Shown here one piece after another: positions 18,331 through 28,737 of a stretch of DNA of 64,000 nucleotides. The notes beneath the pieces are model-generated. The model worked only from the letters and a program-made list of their open reading frames with translations. It ran no database searches and was not told the origin of the DNA. Source of the stretch: Shewanella sp. UCD-KL21 (GTDB lineage Bacteria > Pseudomonadota > Gammaproteobacteria > Enterobacterales > Shewanellaceae). The stretch covers positions 18,124 to 82,123 of the forward strand of contig NZ_MPHK01000002.1 of assembly GCF_001957135.1 (NCBI RefSeq). Reading direction: 5' to 3'. A program made the translations under genes and the position numbers. The stretch's first letter is position 1. Each line of letters starts with the position of its first letter.

Positions 18331-21024
18331 TTAATCGTCCTTCTTCTTTACTGCTTTTTTCGCTGCAGGCTTTTTGGCCGCCGCTTTCTTAGCTGGCTTT
18401 TTCTTAGTCGATTCACTCACCCATTTGCCACCAATGAATTTTGATGACCAACCAGTGGCTTTTCCGTCAACTTCAGTAGCAACATATTGCTCTTTGGTTT
18501 TTCGACTAAATTTAACCGCGGCTTTATTACCATCATCATCAGTCACTGGCGCATCGGCAAGGTACTGATATTTTGGCCATAGTTGCTCACGATAATGAAC
18601 CAGCTCTTCAACCAAAGGCGCACGTGTTTCACGAGATTTAGGGAACGTACTTGCTGCAAGGAAAATACCTGCCGCGCCGTCACGCAATACAAAATGCGCA
18701 TCTGACTTAGTACATTTTAAATCCGGTAAGAAGATAGGATCTTCTTTAGGTGGCGCCGCTTCGCCGCTTTTTAGCAACTTGCGGGTATTTTTACATTCGG
18801 TGTTAGTACAACCAAAGTATTTACCAAAGCGGCCATTTTTAAGTTCCATATCATTGCCGCACTTATCGCATTCAATGATTGGCCCTTCATAACCTTTAAT
18901 CTTAAATTGACCGGCTTCGATTTCGTAACCTTCACAGGTTGGATTATTACCACAAACATGCAATTTACGTTCTTCATCGATGAGGTAACTGTCCATCGCT
19001 GTGCCGCATTTGCCACAACGATGTTTAGCACGCAGCGCATCTGTTTCAGCATCTTCATTGTCGCTGACCGCTTCTTCACCAGGTGTTAAGTTCATGGTGG
19101 TTTTACAGCGCTCTTTTGGCGGCAATGCATAGCCAGAACAGCCCAAGAACACACCGGTAGTGCCGGTACGAATACCCATTGGGCGACCACAGGTTGGACA
19201 CTTAATGTCTTCCGCTAGCACCATCTCATTAAGACGCATGCCGCCTTCTTCCGGGTCTAACTCGGCATGTTTAAGCTGCTTAGTTAAATCGCCATAGAAA
19301 CCATCAAGGACTTTTTTCCACTCAAGTTTACCTTGAGCGACATCATCGAGGGTTTGCTCCATGCTAGCTGTAAAGTCAAAGTTCATAATGTCACTGAAGC
19401 TTTCAACTAAACGGTCACTAACAATTTCACCCATTTTTTCAGCGAAGAATCGACGGTTTTCTACTTTTACATAACCGCGGTCTTGAATGGTCGAAATAAT
19501 CGTTGCATAGGTTGATGGACGACCAATACCGCGTTTTTCAAGTTCTTTCACTAATGACGCTTCACTAAAACGCGCAGGCGGCTTAGTAAAGTGCTGCTTA
19601 GGTAACAATTCATTCAGATCTAACACATCGCCTTTATTAACCACTGGCAAGGTCTTGTCTTCTTCGTTTTTCTTACCCATTGGCGGTTGCACTTTAGTCC
19701 AACCGTCAAAGCGCAGTGTACGACCACTGGCTTTAAGTTCGTAATCACCCGCAGTCACAGTCAAACGAGTCGCATCATATTTAGCTGGATTCATTTGACA
19801 TGCAACGAATTGGCGCCAAATAAGCTCATAAAGGCGCTGAGCGTCTCTTTCCATGTCAGTCATTGTAGCTGATAGGATTTTAACGTTAGACGGTCTGATA
19901 GCCTCATGCGCCTCTTGAGCGCCCTCTTTACTACCATATCGAATTGGGTTTTCTGGTAAATAGTCGTTGCCGTACTCAGAAGCGATCATTTCCCGTACGC
20001 CATCTACCGCTTCTTGACTTAAATTAGTCGAGTCAGTACGCATATAGGTAATATGGCCCGCTTCATAAAGACGCTGCGCCATCATCATGGTCTTTTTAAC
20101 ACCAAAACCAAGACGAGTACTCGCTGCTTGTTGTAATGTTGAGGTGATATATGGCGCTGATGGTTTACTTGATGTCGCTTTATCATCACGACCGGTAACC
20201 ACAAACTTTGAATCTTTTAACGCATCTAATGCTACTTGAGCTTGGGCTTCATTAATCGGGCTAAAGGCAGCCGACTGATATTTTGCCACTTGCATTTTTA
20301 GCTTTTGAGCTTGCGAGGTTGCTAAATCAGCGTGCACATCCCAAAATTCTTCAGGGACAAACGCCTTAATCTCACCTTCACGCTCAACTACCAGTCTAAC
20401 GGCTACCGATTGAACACGGCCTGCAGATAAACCGCGAGCTACTTTTTTCCAAAGTAATGGTGACACCATGAAACCCACAACTCGGTCTAAGAAGCGACGC
20501 GCTTGTTGTGCGTTAACCATGTTGGTATCAAGTACCGACGGTTTGCTAAATGCATCTTGAATGGCTGTTTTGGTAATTTCGTTGAACACAACGCGTTGAT
20601 AACGGGATTCGTCACCACCAATAATTTCCTGTAAATGCCATGCAATTGCCTCACCCTCTCTATCCAAATCGGTTGCGAGATAGATGTGGTCAGCAGTTTC
20701 AGCTAATGCTTGCAGCTCTTTAACGACTTTTTCTTTACCCGGTAGGATTTGATACTTAGCCGCCCAGCCTTTTTCTGGGTTAATCCCCATGCGGGCAACT
20801 AAAGCACGTTTATCCCGCGCAAGTTTGTATTTAGCTTTTTCTTCAGGCGCCATTTTTCTAACTTCAGCCGGCGTTTTAGTCGCAACCGTGCTGTCTGGCG
20901 ATGATGATGTAGGCAAATCACGGATGTGACCTACACTCGATTTAACGATGAATTCTTTACCAAGGTACTTATTAATAGTCTTGGCTTTGGCCGGCGATTC
21001 GACAATAACTAGTGATTTACCCAT
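18331..21024 (-). CDS. topA: DNA topoisomerase I
   Basis: This type IA topoisomerase relaxes negative supercoils. The 897-residue product opens with the TOPRIM segment ([19 protein letters not shown]) and the acidic motif [10 protein letters not shown]. The catalytic tyrosine is Y327 in [10 protein letters not shown]. Three four-cysteine zinc ribbons follow near the C-terminus ([16 protein letters not shown] and CDKCGNDM groups). The tail is extremely basic ([16 protein letters not shown]), a likely DNA- or RNA-polymerase-binding extension. The length is slightly above that of E. coli (865). A good promoter lies upstream at 21072-21100. Confidence 0.98.
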   Translation of the reverse strand: MGKSLVIVESPAKAKTINKYLGKEFIVKSSVGHIRDLPTSSSPDSTVATKTPAEVRKMAPEEKAKYKLARDKRALVARMGINPEKGWAAKYQILPGKEKVVKELQALAETADHIYLATDLDREGEAIAWHLQEIIGGDESRYQRVVFNEITKTAIQDAFSKPSVLDTNMVNAQQARRFLDRVVGFMVSPLLWKKVARGLSAGRVQSVAVRLVVEREGEIKAFVPEEFWDVHADLATSQAQKLKMQVAKYQSAAFSPINEAQAQVALDALKDSKFVVTGRDDKATSSKPSAPYITSTLQQAASTRLGFGVKKTMMMAQRLYEAGHITYMRTDSTNLSQEAVDGVREMIASEYGNDYLPENPIRYGSKEGAQEAHEAIRPSNVKILSATMTDMERDAQRLYELIWRQFVACQMNPAKYDATRLTVTAGDYELKASGRTLRFDGWTKVQPPMGKKNEEDKTLPVVNKGDVLDLNELLPKQHFTKPPARFSEASLVKELEKRGIGRPSTYATIISTIQDRGYVKVENRRFFAEKMGEIVSDRLVESFSDIMNFDFTASMEQTLDDVAQGKLEWKKVLDGFYGDLTKQLKHAELDPEEGGMRLNEMVLAEDIKCPTCGRPMGIRTGTTGVFLGCSGYALPPKERCKTTMNLTPGEEAVSDNEDAETDALRAKHRCGKCGTAMDSYLIDEERKLHVCGNNPTCEGYEIEAGQFKIKGYEGPIIECDKCGNDMELKNGRFGKYFGCTNTECKNTRKLLKSGEAAPPKEDPIFLPDLKCTKSDAHFVLRDGAAGIFLAASTFPKSRETRAPLVEELVHYREQLWPKYQYLADAPVTDDDGNKAAVKFSRKTKEQYVATEVDGKATGWSSKFIGGKWVSESTKKKPAKKAAAKKPAAKKAVKKKDD

Positions 21025-21071
21025 AGTTTAATTTGCGCCAAAAAGTCTCTAACAGATATAAATTGGTTCCA

Positions 21072-21100
21072 TATATAGAGTGTTGAGACGAATGTTTCAA
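21072..21100 (-). promoter_or_regulatory. topA: Sigma-70 promoter of topA
   Basis: On the minus strand a -35 box TTGAAA (21095-21100), a 17-bp spacer and a -10 box TATATA (21072-21077) lie about 50 bp upstream of the topA start. topA promoters in other bacteria respond to supercoiling, but nothing visible here proves that. Confidence 0.6.
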
Positions 21101-21268
21101 GTAAATACCTCTAATATGTGTCCAGCGAGCCATTTTTTAATCAATTATAAAAAAGGAGAAAAAATAATATTGCGTTAATAAAAAGTAATATTTCATTATT
21201 TAGGGTCTAGCAAGTAAAACTTGTGCATGTTTAGTCACTTTTTCAATATTTGCGACCCGAGTCACCGC

Positions 21269-21296
21269 TTGTTAACCCTTATATCATCAGTATACT
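21269..21296 (+). promoter_or_regulatory. astB: Candidate promoter of astB
   Basis: A -35 box TTGTTA (21269-21274) and a -10 box TATACT (21291-21296) are separated by 16 bp, about 75 bp upstream of the astB ATG. Confidence 0.45.
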
Positions 21297-21370
21297 GACG
21301 GTAATTTCACAAATTTAAATCGTAAAAAACCTATTTAAATAACAATAATAATGACTTTTAAGGAAAATAA

Positions 21371-22705
21371 ATGAAGCACTTCGAAGCAAACTTCGATGGT
21401 CTAGTCGGGCCAACGCACAACTATGCAGGGCTATCTTTCGGAAACGTTGCTTCATACAGTAACGCGGCCCAAGCATCAAACCCAAAGGCTGCCGCTAAGC
21501 AAGGGCTTCAAAAAGCAAAAGCACTTGCCGATCTCGGCATGGTTCAAGGTGTATTAGCTCCGCAAGAGCGACCAGACCTTTATTCGCTGCGTCGTATGGG
21601 TTTTGCTGGCTCTGACGCTGAAGTGTTAGCACAAGCTGCGAAACAAGCTCCTGCATTACTTAATGCCTGCTGTAGTGCTTCATCTATGTGGACAGCTAAT
21701 GCGGCTACTGTTTCTCCAAGTGCTGACAGCCGAGATGGCAAGGTTCATTTTACGCCAGCAAATCTGGTAGATAAGTTACATCGTAGTATAGAACCTATAA
21801 CTACGGCGAATATTTTAAAGGCAACATTTAAAGATGAACGTTTTTTTAAACATCATCAACATTTACCAGAACATGCAAGCTTTGGTGATGAAGGCGCAGC
21901 CAATCACACCCGTTTGTGTGGTGATTATGGTCATGCTGGGGTTGAGTTATTTGTCTACGGTCAAGAAGCGACTAATCCAAATGCAGTTAAACCGACTAAA
22001 TACCCTGCAAGGCAAACATTAGAAGCATCACAAGCGGTCGCCCGATTACATCAACTCGATGACGAAAGCTGCGTTTTCATGCAGCAAAACCCTGATGTGA
22101 TTGATCAAGGGGTTTTCCACAATGATGTTATTTCTGTCGGCAACCAAAATGTGCTGTTTTATCATGAGCAAGCATTTTTAAATACCGATGCAAAATTTGC
22201 TGAAATACGCAGTAAGATGAATGCAGAAATGCACTTTATCAAAGTAGCAACTGAGCAAGTATCAATAAATGATGCGGTTAAAAGCTATTTATTTAATACC
22301 CAAATTATTACATTACCAAATGGTGAGATGGCCATCATAGCGCCAACAAATTGCCAAGAAAACCCAGCGGTCCATGCTTATTTAAATGAACTGGTGACCT
22401 TAGGTACGCCGATAAAACAAGTTAAATACTTTGATGTCAAACAAAGCATGCAAAATGGCGGCGGCCCTGCTTGTTTGCGTTTACGTGTAGCAATGAGTGA
22501 GCTGGAGATTTCAGCGGTTAATCAACACACCTTAATGAATGATGCATTATTTAATCGCCTTAATACTTGGGTTGATAAGCATTACCGCGACAGTTTAGCT
22601 GTGGCAGACTTAGCCGACCCGCAGTTAATTATTGAATCGCGTACCGCATTGGATGAGTTAACTCAGATATTAAAACTTGGCAGTGTTTATCAATTTCAGA
22701 AGTAG
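21371..22705 (+). CDS. astB: N-succinylarginine dihydrolase AstB
   Basis: AstB hydrolyses N2-succinylarginine to N2-succinylornithine, CO2 and two ammonia in the arginine succinyltransferase pathway. The 444-residue product matches the E. coli family (447) and keeps the catalytic triad: E174 in [10 protein letters not shown]250 in GVFHNDV and C368 in [15 protein letters not shown] lies 6 nt before the ATG. Other ast genes (astA, astC, astD) are not in the window, so the pathway is split on this chromosome. Confidence 0.96.
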   Translation: MKHFEANFDGLVGPTHNYAGLSFGNVASYSNAAQASNPKAAAKQGLQKAKALADLGMVQGVLAPQERPDLYSLRRMGFAGSDAEVLAQAAKQAPALLNACCSASSMWTANAATVSPSADSRDGKVHFTPANLVDKLHRSIEPITTANILKATFKDERFFKHHQHLPEHASFGDEGAANHTRLCGDYGHAGVELFVYGQEATNPNAVKPTKYPARQTLEASQAVARLHQLDDESCVFMQQNPDVIDQGVFHNDVISVGNQNVLFYHEQAFLNTDAKFAEIRSKMNAEMHFIKVATEQVSINDAVKSYLFNTQIITLPNGEMAIIAPTNCQENPAVHAYLNELVTLGTPIKQVKYFDVKQSMQNGGGPACLRLRVAMSELEISAVNQHTLMNDALFNRLNTWVDKHYRDSLAVADLADPQLIIESRTALDELTQILKLGSVYQFQK

Positions 22706-22726
22706 CTTTTAAATAGTAATAAACAC

Positions 22727-22752
22727 AAAAAGGGCGCCTAAGCGCCCTTTTT
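22727..22752. terminator. Bidirectional terminator between astB and the lipoprotein gene
   Basis: An 11-bp stem (A5-GGGCGC with GCGCCC-T5) with loop CTAA has symmetric flanks. Confidence 0.92.
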
Positions 22753-22768
22753 CAATTATTAACTCTAT

Positions 22769-25666
22769 TTATAGAATGCTAATTGGGATAGTAATAACTT
22801 CAGTAACTGTTCCACCCGGAGTTTCTACTTTAACAGAGAACACTCCATTATTAGGCTCATCTTCACCTTTTAATGACACAGCAAAAGAGCGACCACCATT
22901 ATGATTAGAACTTGGCCAAATATATTGGGATGTACTAGTTACTGACCCCGCAGATGCCGCGAATGTCACAATACTCCCAGCAGGTAGCTGTTGGTTATGC
23001 AAATCAGAAAGCGTGAAATAGACTGCTGCAGAGCCTTTGCCAATAATTTGAATTGGGAAACTAACTAAATCCCCAGTTAAATCATAATAAGCAGCAAAAT
23101 GTCTTCTGACTAAAACTGCAGGGTCACCCGCATCATCAACACCAATCACTTCATCATCAACAACAATCTCAGTAGGTAGTGTTGCCACTGCAGTGCTACC
23201 CGACATCACCATTACAATACTACGGCGGACAAATAATGATTTTTCGTCAGTGATACCGTCAGCACAACCATCATGAGCCGGTTCAGAACAAAGTACGCCA
23301 TTGTATAAGCCATCAGCTTTGTCAAAAACAGTATTAACATTGAAGTCGATTAACTCTTCAAGAGAGCCACCATCAAGGCCTTTTAAAGCATCCTCTGCTT
23401 GAGGGTTAAAAACAGTATCCTCATTGTAGTCATTAAAGGCATCGTCTAAGTCAAACTTTTGACCTGTGACATCTTTGCCATTTAAAAACTCATTGTATTC
23501 ATCTGCATCAAAACGACCATTACCATTTAAGTCTGGGAAAGATTCTTCACCAATTGCCGTTGCTGTAATTGTTGCTCGCCCACCATATGGCTGACCATAA
23601 AAGTTGCCGTAAACGATGTTTGCTTCTGAACAGGTAAGGTCTTCTGTTTTATCGGCCAAGCTATAGCACTTAAGAGAGGCTTGTGGACTGATAGTTTGAT
23701 TCCCTAAAGCATCGGTAAATGTCTTACCTTCTGGTCTAGGAAGTTGAGAGGTCCATATTACTGAACAAGCACCATTCAATGTTTGACATGCATCTTCAAT
23801 CACACCACCTTCAGTGGTGAAAGATACTGTTGTGCCATCAGGGACTGGGTTATTAAATGCATCTGCCATACGTGCAGTGACAACAACCTCCGTACCTTCT
23901 TCATCCCAACCTTCAGCGTTATATACTTCAGCTGATAGTGAGAAACTATCTTGATCAGGAATACCCGTAGATACGATAAGCTGACTTGACTGGCTTGAAA
24001 TTACAGGGCTAGATCCTTGCACTGTACCTGTCACACGCACAGAAGTTGCAACAGTACCTGTTGTGACAACAGTTTGAACAATACCATCGTTGTTAGTCGT
24101 TGCAGTAATCGGATCTATTGAAATACCACCCGCTATGGTATTCAATGAAAAATCTACTGCTTGGTTAGCAACAACATTACTGTTTTTATCTAACACGCGA
24201 AATTTGACCACTGACGATTCAATCCCGCCGGTACCTAAAATACCAATATTTTCAGGTTGTGCTTCTACAAATACAATACTACCGATATCTGCTTGTAGAA
24301 TGTTTAAAGTTGCCACTGCAGATAAGCTAATGCCACCCGCGTTTGCAGTGACATTAATTTGATCTTCACCCACACAACCTTGAGCAAGATAGGTTGATGT
24401 CGCGACCCCATTTGACGAGGACACTGGTGAGCTAAGTTCGGCTTGAGCAGGAGATTTTGTCGCACAGGTTGAAGAGAAGTTAACATCTATAGGTTGGGTA
24501 AATGGATTACCTTCTTCATCTTGAATAAGCACAGTTACTGTTGCCGTGCCACCTGCAGTTAATTCTGCAGTACTCACTTGTGCAACACCTTTTTCAAAAG
24601 GTGAACCGCTACCCATTTCAACATTGGTTGCACCAACCACAACGATGGTTTCACCTTTTTCACCACTTGATAATGAAGCCGTCACTAATCCAGCACCCAA
24701 AGAGCTGCCGGCATAAATATCAACAGATGCTTTACCCTCATCGTCAGTTACTGCCGATGTAATCGGTAAATCACCAATATCAGAGGCAAAAGAAACGATT
24801 GTGGCGTTATTAATACCTGTCACAGTTGCAACTAATACACCCGGAGATAAAGTACTTATAGTATCAACAGCTTCACCTGCAGAATCAAATAATTGTAAGG
24901 TTACCTGAGCACCACCACCTGCCTCGCCACCATCACCAAGCATAGTAAAGGCTTTAGTGTCTATTTCACCTGACTCTATTGATGCAGACACTGAACCCGA
25001 GCCGGCTATCTCAGCTGAATAAAGTGTTATGGTTGCAATACCATCTGAATCTGTCACTGCTGATGCAGTCGCGTTATCAAACGTACCTAAATTTGAATCA
25101 TTTAGTGCAAAAGTAACCAATTCACCAGCAAGTACACCATCAATTGAATTTGAAACTAACGCTGTAAGAGTTGAGCCATCAATTGCCGATATAACTTGGT
25201 TCGATAAAGCTAACTCTACAGTGGTAATATTAACTCCGCCGCCGCCGTTGCCATCACCGACCATAGTAAAAGCAACAGAATTACTTTCACCACTATCAAT
25301 AGATGCTGTCACAGTACCAGAACCGGCGATATCAGCAGAAAAAAGCGTTATTGTTGCCACACCTTCAGAATTAGTCACTGCTGTTGCGGTTTCGTTATTA
25401 AAAGTTCCTAGCTCGGCATTATTTAATGCAAAAGTAACCAAAGTCCCTGAAACGGCACCAGTAGACGAGTTAATCACAGTTGCTGTTAATTCAGCACCGA
25501 CAGTTGCATCTACATCTTGTGTGGAAATAGTTAATCCGACATCAATTGTGACAGGAACTGGATCCGTTCCTCCACTACCATCATCGGAAATGCTTCCTCC
25601 ACCACTACAAGCAAATAGAAATATTGAACTTAAAAGCGCTAAAAATAGTCTTTGTGCTGACCTCAT
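22769..25666 (-). CDS. Ig-like repeat (invasin-type) surface lipoprotein
   Basis: The 965-residue product starts with a lipoprotein signal whose lipobox FAC places the lipidated cysteine at residue 20. A Ser/Gly/Asp-rich linker follows, then several bacterial Ig-like domains of the Big_1 (invasin/intimin) type. The first two (about 40-139 and 148-247) are near copies of each other, each with LVTFALN, LGTF, VATITL and GSGxVxASI segments. Further degenerate Ig-like units follow. A calcium-binding-like loop DLNGNGRFDADE lies near residue 712, in a region with another Asp/Asn-rich stretch. The likely role is adhesion or surface structure, but no ligand can be inferred. GGAG lies 7 nt before the ATG. 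Confidence 0.85.
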   Translation of the reverse strand: MRSAQRLFLALLSSIFLFACSGGGSISDDGSGGTDPVPVTIDVGLTISTQDVDATVGAELTATVINSSTGAVSGTLVTFALNNAELGTFNNETATAVTNSEGVATITLFSADIAGSGTVTASIDSGESNSVAFTMVGDGNGGGGVNITTVELALSNQVISAIDGSTLTALVSNSIDGVLAGELVTFALNDSNLGTFDNATASAVTDSDGIATITLYSAEIAGSGSVSASIESGEIDTKAFTMLGDGGEAGGGAQVTLQLFDSAGEAVDTISTLSPGVLVATVTGINNATIVSFASDIGDLPITSAVTDDEGKASVDIYAGSSLGAGLVTASLSSGEKGETIVVVGATNVEMGSGSPFEKGVAQVSTAELTAGGTATVTVLIQDEEGNPFTQPIDVNFSSTCATKSPAQAELSSPVSSSNGVATSTYLAQGCVGEDQINVTANAGGISLSAVATLNILQADIGSIVFVEAQPENIGILGTGGIESSVVKFRVLDKNSNVVANQAVDFSLNTIAGGISIDPITATTNNDGIVQTVVTTGTVATSVRVTGTVQGSSPVISSQSSQLIVSTGIPDQDSFSLSAEVYNAEGWDEEGTEVVVTARMADAFNNPVPDGTTVSFTTEGGVIEDACQTLNGACSVIWTSQLPRPEGKTFTDALGNQTISPQASLKCYSLADKTEDLTCSEANIVYGNFYGQPYGGRATITATAIGEESFPDLNGNGRFDADEYNEFLNGKDVTGQKFDLDDAFNDYNEDTVFNPQAEDALKGLDGGSLEELIDFNVNTVFDKADGLYNGVLCSEPAHDGCADGITDEKSLFVRRSIVMVMSGSTAVATLPTEIVVDDEVIGVDDAGDPAVLVRRHFAAYYDLTGDLVSFPIQIIGKGSAAVYFTLSDLHNQQLPAGSIVTFAASAGSVTSTSQYIWPSSNHNGGRSFAVSLKGEDEPNNGVFSVKVETPGGTVTEVITIPISIL
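24926..25549 (-). repeat. Duplicated Ig-domain coding unit
   Basis: Two adjacent segments of about 300 bp (roughly 25250-25549 and 24926-25225) encode the first two Ig-like domains of the lipoprotein. They are similar at both protein and DNA level, showing a duplication inside the gene. Confidence 0.75.
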
Positions 25667-25890
25667 TGTCAGTCTCCCTGTTACATTAAACTCGTACTTA
25701 TGAATTATAATAGTTACTTAGTAGGCGATATTAAACAAAATATTGCAACTTTCTCTTTACTCTACTGTTTTTTTCCACATTTATCCTCAAAAACTTTAAC
25801 TTTTACACCATTTCATAAGATTTAGTTTCCTGCTAGGCTTTAAAATGTAAAAAATAAAATACTTATAAAAATGATGGGAAGGATGTAGTT

Positions 25891-27201
25891 TTGATTAATA
25901 AAAGTAAGCTTGGTTTAACAAGCAAAATACTAATAGGTATGGCAGCGGGTATTATTCTTGGATTAATTCTAAGAAATGTGTTTCCCGAAAGCTTATTCGT
26001 AAAAGATTATATTACTGAAGGTATCTTGCACGTTGTTGGAACCATCTTCATTTCAAGTTTAAAAATGTTAGTGGTTCCGCTAGTGTTCGTATCACTGGTG
26101 TGCGGTACCTGTTCGTTGAGTGACCCGTCCAAATTAGGCCGCCTTGGCGGTAAAACTATTGCGTTTTACATGTTCACCACTGCCATTGCTTTAACAGTAG
26201 CAATTTCAATGGCCATTCTGGTTCACCCAGGTAACGCATCACTGGCAACCTCTGCGATGGAATTCAGCGCTAAAGATGCCCCGAGCCTTGCTGAAGTCGT
26301 GATTAATATCGTACCAACAAACCCAATTGAAGCCATGAGCCAAGGCAACATGCTGCAAATCATTATTTTTGCAGTCATCTTTGGTTTTGCAATTTCACAC
26401 ATTGGCGAGCGCGGCGCACGTGTATCGGCATTATTTAATGATTTAAATGAAGTCATCATGCGCGTGGTTACTTTAATCATGCAACTTGCGCCTTATGGTG
26501 TATTTGCGCTGATGGCAAAACTAAGCTTAACCTTAGGTTTAGAAACCTTCGGTAGTGTTGTTCAATACTTCTTCTTGGTAATTTTTGTCTTACTACTGCA
26601 AGCATTAGTTGTTTATCCTACGTTACTCAAAGCATTCTCAGGTTTAAGCCCGTTAATGTTCTTACGTAAAATCCGTGATGTGCAATTATTTGCTTTCAGT
26701 ACTGCAAGTTCAAATGCCACCTTACCTGTTACCATCGAGACGTGTGAACACCGTTTAGGTGCTGACAATAAAGTCGCCTCATTCACCTTACCTCTAGGCG
26801 CTACCATCAATATGGATGGCACCGCAATTATGCAAGGTGTGGCAACGGTATTTATTGCCCAAGTATTTGGTATTGAACTAAGCCTAATGGATTATGTAAC
26901 AGTGGTTGTGACTGCGACATTGGCATCCATTGGTACTGCTGGCGTTCCTGGCGTTGGCTTAATCATGCTTGCCATGGTACTGAACCAAGTTGGCCTTCCT
27001 GTTGAAGGTATTGCATTGATTATCGGTGTCGATCGTCTGCTTGATATGATCCGTACCGCGGTTAACGTAACGGGTGACTCAGTCGCCACTATCGTCATTG
27101 CTAAATCTGAAGGTGAGTTCAATGAAGCTGTATTCAATGATTCACAAGCGGGTAAAGTAAGTGCAAGCTTTGAAGATCAAGTTAAGAACGTCAAAGCGTA
27201 A
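25891..27201 (+). CDS. Dicarboxylate/amino acid:cation symporter (DAACS family)
   Basis: This inner-membrane transporter takes up glutamate/aspartate or C4-dicarboxylates with Na+ or H+. The 436-residue product has the N-terminal scaffold helices, two re-entrant hairpins (STASSNATLP is the serine-rich first hairpin) and the ion/substrate motif NMDGT. Length fits GltP/DctA (about 420-440). The start is a TTG at 25891 with AAGGA 7 nt upstream; an upstream in-frame stop rules out the nearby ATGs. Substrate choice cannot be decided from sequence reading. A clear terminator follows. Confidence 0.9.
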   Translation: MINKSKLGLTSKILIGMAAGIILGLILRNVFPESLFVKDYITEGILHVVGTIFISSLKMLVVPLVFVSLVCGTCSLSDPSKLGRLGGKTIAFYMFTTAIALTVAISMAILVHPGNASLATSAMEFSAKDAPSLAEVVINIVPTNPIEAMSQGNMLQIIIFAVIFGFAISHIGERGARVSALFNDLNEVIMRVVTLIMQLAPYGVFALMAKLSLTLGLETFGSVVQYFFLVIFVLLLQALVVYPTLLKAFSGLSPLMFLRKIRDVQLFAFSTASSNATLPVTIETCEHRLGADNKVASFTLPLGATINMDGTAIMQGVATVFIAQVFGIELSLMDYVTVVVTATLASIGTAGVPGVGLIMLAMVLNQVGLPVEGIALIIGVDRLLDMIRTAVNVTGDSVATIVIAKSEGEFNEAVFNDSQAGKVSASFEDQVKNVKA

Positions 27202-27223
27202 AATACATTGGTATTGAATATTT

Positions 27224-27249
27224 AGGCGCCATGTTATGGCGCCTTTTTT
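27224..27249 (+). terminator. Rho-independent terminator after the symporter
   Basis: The stem AGGCGCCAT/ATGGCGCCT with loop GTT is followed by a T-run. Confidence 0.9.
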
Positions 27250-27297
27250 ATTTGTGTTATAACCTAACTAATCAGATGCTTAACTCATGAGATTAAA

Positions 27298-27972
27298 ATG
27301 GATTTTACCCTGCTTTCAACCCTTGCGGTTATTCACTCTTTAGCATTAATTAGCCCAGGGCCTGATTTCGCTATTATAGTAAAAACAGCCACACAACAAA
27401 CTCGCAGCACTGCAATCATGTGCGCGGTAGGAATAAGCGTCGCTATATTAGTGCACAGTCTGTTATCGCTTTTAGGTATCAGCATCATGATCCAGCAATC
27501 TGCAATGGCTTACATAGTGGTGCAAATTATTGGGGTGAGTTACTTGGCATGGATGGGTTATGGCGCTTTAGCGGCCTCATACCGGGCATATACACAAACT
27601 CAAGCATCATCGGAGGAAACTGAACTCAATGCCAGTATCCCTCACCAAGGCACTATGTCTGCTTTAAAAGGCTTTCAAATTGGCCTTTATACTAATTTGC
27701 TAAACCCTAAAGCGTTAATATTCTTTATTACCATTTTTACCGTACTGGTGACACCACAGGTCACTATAGAAACGAAATTTGCTTCAGCTAGCTTATTATT
27801 TAGCTTATCTATCATTTGGTTTTGCTTTCTCGCCATCATATTAACCAACCCAAAAATTCAACACAAAATGGCTAAAGGCAATAATATGATTAATATCATT
27901 ACCGGTATTATTTTCCTTGGCGTCGCTATTACCATTGCAATGTCATTAATATCCGAGCACCTATTGAGCTAG
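27298..27972 (+). CDS. LysE/RhtB family amino acid exporter
   Basis: This inner-membrane exporter is of the LysE/RhtB superfamily, whose members export homoserine, threonine, lysine or similar compounds. The 224-residue product has six predicted transmembrane helices and the family signature SPGPDFAIIVKTA near residues 19-31, plus NLLNPKALIFF near the middle. Length is slightly above the usual 205-215. The ribosome binding site is weak (GAG at about 7 nt). It is not obviously co-transcribed with its neighbours. The substrate is unknown. Confidence 0.88.
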   Translation: MDFTLLSTLAVIHSLALISPGPDFAIIVKTATQQTRSTAIMCAVGISVAILVHSLLSLLGISIMIQQSAMAYIVVQIIGVSYLAWMGYGALAASYRAYTQTQASSEETELNASIPHQGTMSALKGFQIGLYTNLLNPKALIFFITIFTVLVTPQVTIETKFASASLLFSLSIIWFCFLAIILTNPKIQHKMAKGNNMINIITGIIFLGVAITIAMSLISEHLLS

Positions 27973-28062
27973 GGGCGATTGAAAGTTAAATGCCTCTGTG
28001 TCAGCTACAGTTAAGTATTTGGCTGCTAATATCTAACGATTAACAACGTAAGAGTATTTCCT

Positions 28063-28737
28063 ATGAGAATTTTGGTAATCGAAGACGATCCGATTTTATC
28101 GCACCATCTAAATGTGCAGTTGTCTGAATTAGGCAATCAAGTCCAAGTGGCTTTGACGGCTAAAGAAGGATTTTATCAAGCAACCAACTATCCTATTGAT
28201 ATTGCCATCGTTGACCTTGGCCTACCCGATAAAGATGGCATGACATTGATTTCTGACATTCGAAATGCTGGCGTCAAAGCCCCTATTCTCATCTTAACCG
28301 CCAGAGTTAACTGGCAAGATAAAGTAGAAGGCCTGAATGCCGGTGCTGATGATTACTTGGTAAAACCATTTCAAAAAGAAGAGTTAGTCGCTCGTCTTGA
28401 CGCTCTAGTGCGCCGCAGTGCAGGCTTTGTTAAATCGACCATCAGCTCAGGTGCACTGCAGCTTGATTTAGCCGCCAAACAAGTCTCACTGAATGATGCG
28501 CCAATGGAAGTCACCGCCTTTGAATATTTAATTTTGGAATACTTAATGCGCCACTGCCATGAGGTCGTTGCCAAGCAACGCTTACTTGATGTGATTTATG
28601 GTGATAAAGAAGGTGACCCTAATACTATCGAGGTAATGGTGAGCCGTATCAGAAAAAAATTGACTAAAGGCGCTATTGAAAACCCCATCGCAACAATACG
28701 CGGTCAAGGATATAAATTTAACTTACCATGCAGCTAA
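28063..28737 (+). CDS. OmpR/PhoP-type response regulator
   Basis: This DNA-binding response regulator partners the histidine kinase that overlaps its 3' end by 10 bp. The 224-residue product has a receiver domain (1-118) with acidic residues E7/D8/D9, phospho-acceptor D51, T79 and K101. A winged-helix domain follows (about 130-222) with the NTIEVMVSRIRKKL recognition helix and the RGQGYKF wing. It is closest in style to PhoP/QseB. The pairing with a kinase that has a short periplasmic domain and an HSLKT H-box supports a PhoP-like assignment, but the signal is unknown. Confidence 0.9.
   Translation: MRILVIEDDPILSHHLNVQLSELGNQVQVALTAKEGFYQATNYPIDIAIVDLGLPDKDGMTLISDIRNAGVKAPILILTARVNWQDKVEGLNAGADDYLVKPFQKEELVARLDALVRRSAGFVKSTISSGALQLDLAAKQVSLNDAPMEVTAFEYLILEYLMRHCHEVVAKQRLLDVIYGDKEGDPNTIEVMVSRIRKKLTKGAIENPIATIRGQGYKFNLPCS

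Larger units (their letters stand above)
21025..21370. other. Divergent topA/astB control region
   Basis: This 346-bp non-coding interval holds one promoter candidate for each flanking gene. I see no further conserved element. No convincing ArgR box was found. Confidence 0.5.

Noticed and set aside
25029-25703. 224-codon plus-strand frame opposite the Ig-repeat lipoprotein
   Set aside because: It is a mirror of the repetitive lipoprotein coding sequence, whose own signal peptide and ribosome binding site are clear.
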